From: Allodiplogaster sudhausi | Taxonomy: Eukaryota > Nematoda > Chromadorea > Rhabditida > Diplogasteridae | Assembly (NCBI GenBank): GCA_945643635.1 | Contig: CALZFC010000248.1 | Coordinates: 5,957,501 to 6,021,500, forward strand | Direction: 5' to 3' | DNA: 64,000 nucleotides | Shown: piece by piece, positions 57,645-64,000 of the stretch | How the letters are laid out: the number at the start of each line of letters is the position of its first letter | Position numbering within the stretch: position 1 is the first letter of the stretch | Notes under the pieces: model-generated | The model's database searches: none | Told to the model about the DNA's origin: nothing | What the model saw: only the letters and a program-made list of their open reading frames with translations | Made by a program: the position numbers and the translations under genes

Positions 57645-58692
57645 GCCTCATCATCAAAACCTGAGGACAGGTTTTGATGATGAGGCAGAGCAGAGAGGGG
57701 AGAGAGCAGAGAGAGAAAGAGAGAGAGAGAGTCAATTCCTTATCGATTTAGATGAAAATGCGATATCTCTTAACCTCACTCATTAAAAAAGAGAGCTTGC
57801 CCGAACTTGGATAAGCTTTCTTTAATTTGATACATTGTTTTTTGCGTCGTCATACTTCTATTATTGACTTTGAATACATTTCATTTGGGGCTTACGGAGA
57901 AGCTCTCTTAAATGAGAAATGAACAAATAAATTAGATGAGTAATTAGTAAGACAATGAGCATGAAGCCAGGAAGATACAATGTTAAGAAAAATAAATAAA
58001 AGAAATAAAATTCAAAAATTCAAAATTCCCGCCAATCTTTCTTTCTCTTCAGGAATTCTCATCAGCTGCATCGCCATTGTCGCTGCGTGCTTTGCTCTTG
58101 AGCTGACGAGGTGGACGCGAGCGAAGAGGCAGGCTGCGGCGAGTGAAGCGGAAGCGGAGGGAGGGCAGAGGTCAGTGGAAATTGGATGGAGAGAGAGAGA
58201 GACTGTGAGAGAGAGAGAAAGAGAAAGAGAGAGAGAGAGTGAAAGAGAGAGAGAGAGGAAGAAAGAGAGACAGCGAGTGAGTGAGACAGCGAGCGAGAGA
58301 GACTGAAAGGGAGAGAGAGAGTGAAAGAGACAGACAGAGAAAGCAAGAGAGAAGGAAATTAATTAAAAGAAAATCCTTGCCAAATAGGATTTCAAACGAA
58401 TTAAATTAATAGATAATCGTTAATTAATAAATATAATTAATTAATTAATTAATTTAAAAAAAAACAATGTAAGCAGATAATAATTGACCAAAAATAATTA
58501 GACTAAAAAGAAACAATCTTCCACAGCCGCCTCGCCGCCCTCGCGACCGACGCCGCCCTCCATGGCTGCCAGCTGCTGCTCGGCTACTCGCTCATGCTCG
58601 TCTTCATGACATTCAATGTCGCACTCTGCGCAGGCGTCATTCTTGGCGAGGTTTTTCTAACATTTAAGAACTTTATTCTTGTAACAAAATAA
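55116..58692 (+). CDS. CTR-family copper transporter
   Basis: Exons 55116-55323, 58053-58170 and 58527-58692, phases 1 and 2; 163 aa if the last exon runs to TAA at 58690. CTR proteins are trimeric Cu(I) channels in the plasma or endosomal membrane. The N-terminus is Met/His-rich for copper capture (DHSMHDHDHGGHAH, later MMGGHAMAFHFG). TM1 holds the family signature FHFG..E.VLFDFW then ILISCIAIVAACFALELTRW. A charged loop follows, then TM2 GYSLMLVFMTFNVALC with the essential MxxxM, and TM3 with GxxxG (GVILG). The usual G-Y after GxxxG is missing. Reading on gives EVFLTFKNFILVTK, while a potential donor (GAG/GTTTTT) at 58651 could lead to another last exon I could not find. Intron 1 (2.7 kb) contains an (AT)n array and a complete gene on the opposite strand. 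Confidence 0.9.
55771..55855. repeat. (AT)n microsatellite, about 42 units
   Basis: An uninterrupted AT dinucleotide run in intron 1 of the copper-transporter gene. It is the only long AT array in a window otherwise dominated by CT/GA. Confidence 0.98.
56607..56612 (-). terminator. Polyadenylation signal AATAAA of the nested gene
   Basis: AATAAA on the minus strand, 24 bp downstream of the stop codon of the nested intronic frame. Confidence 0.6.
56636..57286 (-). CDS. Intronless gene nested in the copper-transporter intron; coiled-coil, Cys-rich C-terminus
   Basis: An open frame of 216 codons on the opposite strand to its host. The likely protein is the 95-residue part from the ATG at 56923 (context CACAAAATGTCC): MSTFSTATHDEEEFELL, then a charged coiled coil (EVRRLREELEEKEEALRKQ) and a compact Cys/His segment HHACRCDCRQDKYGDLVARC. 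The upstream 121 codons (57286-56924) are Arg/Ser-rich, less protein-like, and could be 5'UTR. A TATATAG at about 57325 (minus sense) and an AATAAA after the stop suggest its own transcription unit. GC content is much higher than the surrounding intron. I recognise no family. Being intronless and inside an intron, it may be a retrocopy, but no poly(A) tract or target duplication is obvious. Confidence 0.55.
   Translation of the reverse strand: MSTAGSKRKQGRRGNARVRATSLDMTQGQHPRFPPTTRTRILANSPSPAVRFSSAAHRSAHILRRCAAAHSIAPLSRRSLTKRAHRSSRQRAQHGSLRSSNAASAKDLNATSDANGNGGHKMSTFSTATHDEEEFELLTRDAATVTLKDHSEVETIEYLGAEVRRLREELEEKEEALRKQHHDILEVEHHACRCDCRQDKYGDLVARCAYAVGNRL
57641..57690. repeat. Perfect hairpin at a CT-to-GA switch point
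   Basis: Arms 57641-57663 and 57668-57690 are exact 23-bp inverted copies (CTCTGCCTCATCATC... and ...GATGATGAGGCAGAG) around a 4-nt loop AGGA. Outside the arms the left side is (CT)n and the right side (GA)n, so the pairing continues imperfectly for perhaps 20-30 bp. It lies in intron 1 of the copper-transporter gene. Confidence 0.95.
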
Positions 58693-59754
58693 GTTTTGAA
58701 CTTTTATCTAAATTCATCTTTATTTTCTTTTAATAAAAAAAATTATTTTCTCACTATACCTCTCTCTTTCTCTCTTCTCAACCCTATTCTCTGTCCATCT
58801 TCCATTCGCTGTCTATTACTCTCATTCTACCTCTCTCCTTCTCTCAGTTTCTCCCTCTTCCTCACAGCTTCTCTCGCTCTTCTATCTCTCACCTTCTCCC
58901 CCCCCCTCCTCTCTGTCTCCCACTCTCGAATTCTCAATTCCTTGAGGTACTCGCTCATCTCGTCTTCAGTCTTCTCTTGCCCTCCAAGCATTCTGCAACG
59001 GTGCAGGGGTCGTCTGGGGGATGCAGCTGAGGAAGATACCGTATCCGTATCTGAGAGAAATGGTAATAGCACTAAAACTCTTCCACCTCCCTATGGACCT
59101 GAAAATGGATGTGGAGGATTCGTTCATGGTAAACTTTATGCATGTACTGTATGTACATATGATCTTAAACACAGTCGTACAAAAAAACATATCTTTACAT
59201 AATTGTTTGCATACATTTCACGTTCTGCCAAAATGCCTATTTCAATTTGATGTATGTACAGATAAAGTGGATGATCTTAAATGACCATTTACACAGCTTA
59301 TAATCAGAACAACAATCGCTTCGGTTTTTGGCAGCGAGCAATGCACTTGTAAAAGAAGAAAAATAAATTGCTTCAGTTCCTTGCTTGATAGATTGCTTTC
59401 ACTGTGTAATAAGATCGGGTGGTCACAGAAAAGTCAGCTGTCAGAAATGAGCACAATTTATCCTCCTACTCTTGTAGTTCTCACTAAAGGATAACTGCAA
59501 GCAAATAAACTTCTCTGTAAGTGAATTGATAAACAAAATGTATTAATCGAGCAGAAGAAGGTTACTTCCTTCTTGCCAGAAATTAGCGTATAAGAAAGGC
59601 CAAGGAATTTTATCCTCGTTATTTCCTTCAATTTTAAGAATTTTTTTACTCCTATTTTTTTTGTGAGATATATTTTATGGTCTTCATTGCATTAATTAAG
59701 GCCTGTCGCTATCTTGAATTACATCTCCAGCTGTTTGTTTTCTTTTTCCGGTAG

Positions 59755-59891
59755 ACCAGCTTAATGATAGCGGAGAGGAGGAGGAGTCGGAGGTCGATGA
59801 ACCAGTGAACACACAAGTGGAAGAGAATGCAGACGTTGACCACGGCATTCAGTCTCATTTTGTGCCCCGAATCATAAATGAGAAGAAATGA
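59755..59891 (+). CDS. Possible last exon encoding an acidic C-terminus
   Basis: After the acceptor TTTTTCCGGTAG, 137 bp encode QLNDSGEEEESEVDEPVNTQ, then VEENADVDHGI and INEKK before TGA. The acidic composition and higher GC than the flanks suggest a real exon. I could not connect it with confidence to the copper transporter upstream or to the exons downstream. Confidence 0.35.
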
Positions 59892-60212
59892 GAAACAGAA
59901 AATTGGGATGTATCACAAGGCACGTTTGCAAAATTATGAAGCAGGTGAATTGTGCACGAAATAAAATAAAATCTTCTTTCTGCAAATAGAATGAGCTTTT
60001 CTGTGCTCTATCCGGCGAGGAGATTCTAAAATCTTGTCTTTTTATGGAGTATTCCTCTGGCTATGGAATATTTTACTGATTATAGAATATTTCACTGACA
60101 TAAATGACTGAACGATAATCATGGCGGAAAAATTTACCTTCTTGAATAATACATCATATTTATTTATGTACTTACAAAGCCCAGTACTTGCTCTATTTGA
60201 ACGGTGGTTCAC

Positions 60213-60350
60213 TACACACAGAAAACAATTTTGTAGTTTTGGCCGCGAGCCGAAAAACGCCCAGGACATTTTGTAGTTTTGGCGTTTTCGACCCCCCCAA
60301 AACTACAAAATGGGGTACCGCGGACATTTTGTAGTTTTGCGCACCATGAC
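60213..60350 (+). repeat. Repeat with CATTTTGTAGTTTT units and MITE-like end
   Basis: CATTTTGTAGTTTT occurs three times directly (the first as CAATTTTGTAGTTTT) and once inverted. The left edge TACACACAGAAAACAATTTT is the inverted complement, with two differences, of AAATTATTTTCTGTGTGTAA at 63460-63479, suggesting two members or two ends of one element family. Confidence 0.5.
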
Positions 60351-60904
60351 ATGCAGCGTGTTTCCTCGTAAACAAAAGCATCTTTCAATATATTTACCTC
60401 AATATCTTTTGCGTTGTTGGTTTCTTTGGGTTTCTTTTCATTTCCCTCTATCGCTATCTCTCTCTCTCTTTCTCTCTATCTATCTCCCTCTTTATTCTAA
60501 TAGCTGCGAAACGGTAGAAAATATCGATTTGCAGTTTAATATAATGAAAAATAAGCAAAACATGAGAAAGAGAGACACGGAGGGGGACAGAGAGAGAGAG
60601 ACATAGAGACAACACAGACATAGAGAGGTGAGAGAGATAGAGAGAGAGAGAGATAAAGAGAGAGAAAGATAGAGTGAGACAAAGTGTTATCGAACTTTGA
60701 AAAGTTACCATTGTTCCGTTTTTTAACCAGTCCGTTCAATCAAAATTTCGAACTCTAGTTCAACGGCGCAGAAATGTGGTCAGACATACAACTTTCGAAC
60801 AATATTTTCTATTGTAATAGGTTGCTGTTTGCATTTGCTTTTTATGTTCATATCAATGTTTCTTTTGGATATTTTATTTTTGAGAAGAGAACATTCGCTT
60901 TTAG

Positions 60905-61821
60905 GCAGTTTGCCGTCGATGTCGTACCGAGGGAAGCAAGCAGATGAGCAGAGCAAGACTACGTCGGGCACACTTGTTCAAGACGGCCACCGAGCTGTTC
61001 TTTGGTTGGTGTTTTTAAGCTTTAGTTTCCATTACTTTTCATTGTCTTATAAGATCTTCTTGTTGAAGAAGGTCGGTAATATTTTTTCAAGAGTAACTGA
61101 ATAGTACCCTTGCTTTGCTTTAATATTGTTATTTCTTTCAAAAATTAAGGTTTTCTAAGATTCATATGCTATACAATTAAATCTATATGCCATCCCATAC
61201 AATAATCATCTTTATCTCTGCGACCCGAGGGCATTTTTTCTTCTAATTTTTTTCTCTAACTGTGAACTCATGATTTCCTTCTTGGAAGGCTTATAATAAG
61301 CGTGAATATTGTATCATGATTTCTTTCTTGGAAGGCTTATAATAAGCGTGAATATTGTCCAGGTGACGAGTGTGAGGAGGTCGGGCCGGATAGTACGTCA
61401 GGCATTTCTGGAAAGAGGCTGAGCGCTGCGAAGGCGCGGAAGCCTGTCGATGACCATGCGATGTTATTCCAGCAGCCCGTAATAGAACCACCTTTTACTT
61501 TAGGGTTGGGCAATAAACGAGTTCTTTTTTTGAATTATATTAAATACAAAGATTGCAAAATCGTGAAAGACCGAGAGAGAACAGTGTTGATTCAGCTCGT
61601 CAACGAAGCAGCTAACAGACGCGCAGAAGCAATCGGTTGACGACGTCTTCCGCGAGTTGATTGGCTTGGATGCCTTGGAGGAGCCCTCGACACAGCCGTC
61701 GACGGCGAGTGCTTCAGCCGACGTCAATAAAGACAAAAAGTTTGTTAATTCATGTAATAATACCCTTTTTGCTAGTGCTTTTAACCTTTCTTGGCATAGA
61801 AGGAAACTTTTGAAGGAATGA
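60905..61821 (+). CDS. Unidentified gene, three exons
   Basis: Exons 60905-61004, 61363-61478 and 61612-61821 keep frame (phase 1, then 0). The product has a basic part (RARLRRAHLFKTATELFFG), then DECEEVGPDSTSGISGKRLS, AKARKPVDDHAMLFQQP, and LTDAQKQSVDDVFRELIGLD, with an Ala/Ser-rich end. The last junction is uncertain: a donor at TTAGG/GTTGGG with acceptor GTTGATTCAG is also in frame and would give a slightly different join. The last exon may instead splice before its stop (TCAT/GTAATA). The start codon was not found. No domain is recognised. Confidence 0.38.
61269..61358 (+). repeat. 46-bp tandem duplication at an intron 3' end
   Basis: CATGATTTCTTTCTTGGAAG, continuing to AAGCGTGAATATTGTAT, occurs twice in a row with one substitution. 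The second copy runs into the TCCAG acceptor at 61358-61362. Confidence 0.95.
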
Positions 61822-62572
61822 ACTTTTTGCTTACTTTTCTTGTAATGAATCTTAAATGAAGTTTGAATCATGAAGACTTCTCTTGCTTGATAGGCTCGTT
61901 ACTGTATTTTTTTCACTAAAGATACAGTAACCTGTCTTTGCCTATCTTGTGAATATAATCATTGTTTTTTCGCTTGTAGAAGTAACATGTACATTGAATT
62001 CAGTCTCCTGATTGTAGGAATTTATTTTGTTATTTGAAGAATTTGCTTGCTCCAAATGTTGTTAGAATTGTTTTGACTGTTATTTGAGATGCGTTTGATA
62101 ATGAAGCGTTGAGGGTTGTTCTTACACTTACAAGTTTGCGCACAAGAGCGAGGAACACGGCCAACTCCTGACATTCACTTATAAAGAGAAGGAGAGAGAG
62201 AATAGAGAGAGAGAGAGAGAGAAGGAGAGAGGGAGCGAAACACCGAGAGACAGAGAGAGAGAGACCATATTGATTGATAATTGAGCGCAGAAACGAGACT
62301 GTTTCAGAGATTTGTGAGTATGTGTGTTTCTTTTGCTGGGAACTCTATAAAGAGACCTAAAGGTCACTCTCTCTCTGTGTCATTAGATTCTACATAGAAA
62401 GGCGGTTCTAATGAGGTACAGAGAGATGCGAATAAGTAACATTGAGCGGTTTGATTACACGCACAAAAGCGAGGGATCCAACTTTTGCTACACGGCCAAC
62501 TCCTGACATCACGAACAGTGTTCACTTATCAAGAGAAAGATAGTTCTTTCTGTCTTTCTTTCATTCTTTCTT

Positions 62573-62617
<45 letters not shown>

Positions 62618-62888
62618 ATCTGTCTTTCTGCTTGTCTGTCTTTCTGTCTGTCTTTCTGTCTGTCTGTGCCTGTCTTTCTCTCTCTCTCTATCCGCAGCGA
62701 GCAAGATAAGGGTGGGGGGTGCATGTATACTCGCAATGTATGTACAGACAAACAACTCAAAAACAAAACTTGAGAGATGAGAGAGAGACATGAGAGAGGA
62801 ATGAAGCAAATCGCTGCGCATATGTCTCATTCCCACCCCCCCCCCCTCCCTATCACTAGGTTATCCAATGCAGAAAGCTTCATGGGTG

Positions 62889-62958
62889 GGTTGGTGGCCT
62901 GGTGGTTAACGTGGGAAAATTGCGCGCGGTGGGTGGTGGTTCGGGTCCGGTCGGGTAC
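62889..62958 (+). other. tRNA-like sequence followed by a CT tail
   Basis: A-box TGGCCTGGTGG and B-box GGTTCGGGTCC are at tRNA spacing, but the arms do not fold as a proper tRNA. It is followed within about 10 bp by a (CT)n run at 62967-62988. It resembles the head of a tRNA-derived SINE. Confidence 0.5.
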
Positions 62959-63459
62959 AAAATGTCTTTCTCTCTCTCTCTCTCTCTGTCTACTTCCAGG
63001 TACCAGCAACGGCGACGACTCTACCATCATCACTACAGTCACAGGTTAGCTAAATTATCGCTTTTTGCGATCTTTAATGAAATTTTATTCTATTTAGATA
63101 GACAGAGAGAGAAATAAGAAGAAAAAGATATAAAAAATTTCAGAAACTCTGGAATGCCGTATAAAAGTAATTTTAAAGGGGCTTTAAAATACAAGTACAG
63201 TGGGGAAAAAGGTATTGTTGGGTAGAGAAAAGCTGAGAGAAAAAAGATATATAGAGAGATAGGCAGTTTTATCAAGAGGGAAAGAGAAAAAAACTAAACA
63301 GAGCTAAAAACAGCAGCTGAATGGGGCGCTTCCGGCCCAACTCGCTCATTTTACAAAATGTACCTCGGAGGGTACAGAATGCCCGCGCCGTTTTCACAAA
63401 ATATTCTGCGTGTTAGAATTCTCATAATATATTTGTACCTCATTTTGTTAAATACAACC

Positions 63460-63480
63460 AAATTATTTTCTGTGTGTAAT
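63460..63480 (-). repeat. MITE-like terminal sequence
   Basis: AAATTATTTTCTGTGTGTAAT matches, in inverted orientation, the edge at 60213. Upstream (63350-63420) are short palindromes such as CATTTTACAAAATG. Confidence 0.45.
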
Positions 63481-64000
63481 CAGAACTGCAAACTATAACA
63501 AAGTATAGATGCCATTTTGAGCAGCTGATTTTTCAATGATCTCTTGATTTTGACGAAAGGAAGAAAGCTCTATAATTTATAAGAAATTCCCCGACAAATA
63601 GAAGGATTGAACTAGACTCGGTGGGAGGCTAGGAAACATTTAGAAGAAGAAAAAATCGGAGGCTAATTTAATCGTTGCGACTCCGGAAACATACATATGC
63701 TTTTTGCATTCGAGAGCACTAAGACACCTCGTTTTCCTTGGATACTACCCTTGTAATCATCCATGTGCGTATGTATGTTCAGGTATCACGCGTCCGGTTA
63801 GATAGAAGCTGGATGCCATTCACGTGAATAGTCAAGAATCACGCGACGATGGGTGAGTCTGTAACACTTTTCCTTTTTTTCTTTTTAATATTTAATTTGA
63901 TTTAAATAAGGTATGAAAGCGAGTTGTTCATATAATTCTTATAAGAACCATCAATTAAGGAGTTATTAAATACAAAAAAAAAGAATAAAAAGAGATATAT

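Larger units (their letters stand above)
61822..64000. other. Right-hand end: unassigned, with repeats
   Basis: GA array at 62188-62264, CT array at 62575-62690, poly-C at 62835. A 46-bp segment (63001-63046) between a TTCCAG and a GTTAGC donor is open and could be a short exon, but I cannot place it. No complete gene is visible; a gene may continue beyond the window. Confidence 0.5.

Noticed and set aside
58950..59060. Exon on either strand downstream of the copper transporter
   Set aside because: The + strand has a good donor (ATG/GTAATA) and the - strand a good acceptor (TTTCTCTCAG). Several frames are open on both, so none is preferred.

Overview
The window is eukaryotic: every recognisable gene is split by GT-AG introns, and there are no operons or ribosome binding sites. 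A nematode is the best guess. The TOM40 homologue reads most like the nematode form, introns are short and AT-rich, and several start codons lie just downstream of a CAG that could be a trans-splice acceptor. Pure and imperfect (CT)n/(GA)n arrays fill much of the non-coding DNA and many introns. They generate long spurious Leu/Ser-rich (CT) and Arg/Glu-rich (GA) open frames on both strands, which I have left out.

Layout. About 3.0-5.2 kb (-): unidentified acidic gene, 5' end not found. 7.0-9.0 kb (-): complete CCDC25 homologue. 11.2-14.1 kb (-): complete TOM40, the mitochondrial outer-membrane import pore. 15.3 and 17.4 kb: two hAT-type MITEs with perfect 8-bp target duplications, the second inside an intron of a small C2H2 zinc-finger gene (16.3-18.5 kb, +). 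18.5-24 kb: mostly microsatellite. 24.8-29.4 kb (+): Pro/Gln/His-rich gene of unknown function, incomplete. 32.6-40.7 kb (+): complete 21-exon neprilysin-family (M13) metallopeptidase with a type II anchor. 41.3-49.9 kb: a tandem array of an unrecognised single-pass membrane-protein gene, with a decaying copy A, a hollowed-out copy B (flanks only) and an intact copy C. 51.2-53.2 kb: 5'-truncated non-LTR retrotransposon with an open reverse-transcriptase frame. 55.1-58.7 kb (+): CTR-family copper transporter, with an intronless gene on the opposite strand inside its first intron. 59.8-61.8 kb: exons of unidentified gene(s). 62-64 kb: repeats, including a tRNA-like sequence.

The recognised genes are not functionally linked (mitochondrial import, extracellular proteolysis, copper uptake, a conserved coiled-coil protein). 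This looks like an ordinary gene neighbourhood with unusually heavy simple-repeat load. The part most likely to be undescribed is the tandem membrane-protein family at 42-49 kb, with its loss of one gene body, decay of another, and sharply uneven divergence between exons.

Exon coordinates were derived by hand from reading-frame continuity and splice-site phase. For CCDC25, TOM40, neprilysin, copy C and the zinc-finger gene all junctions are phase-consistent. No transcript data were available.
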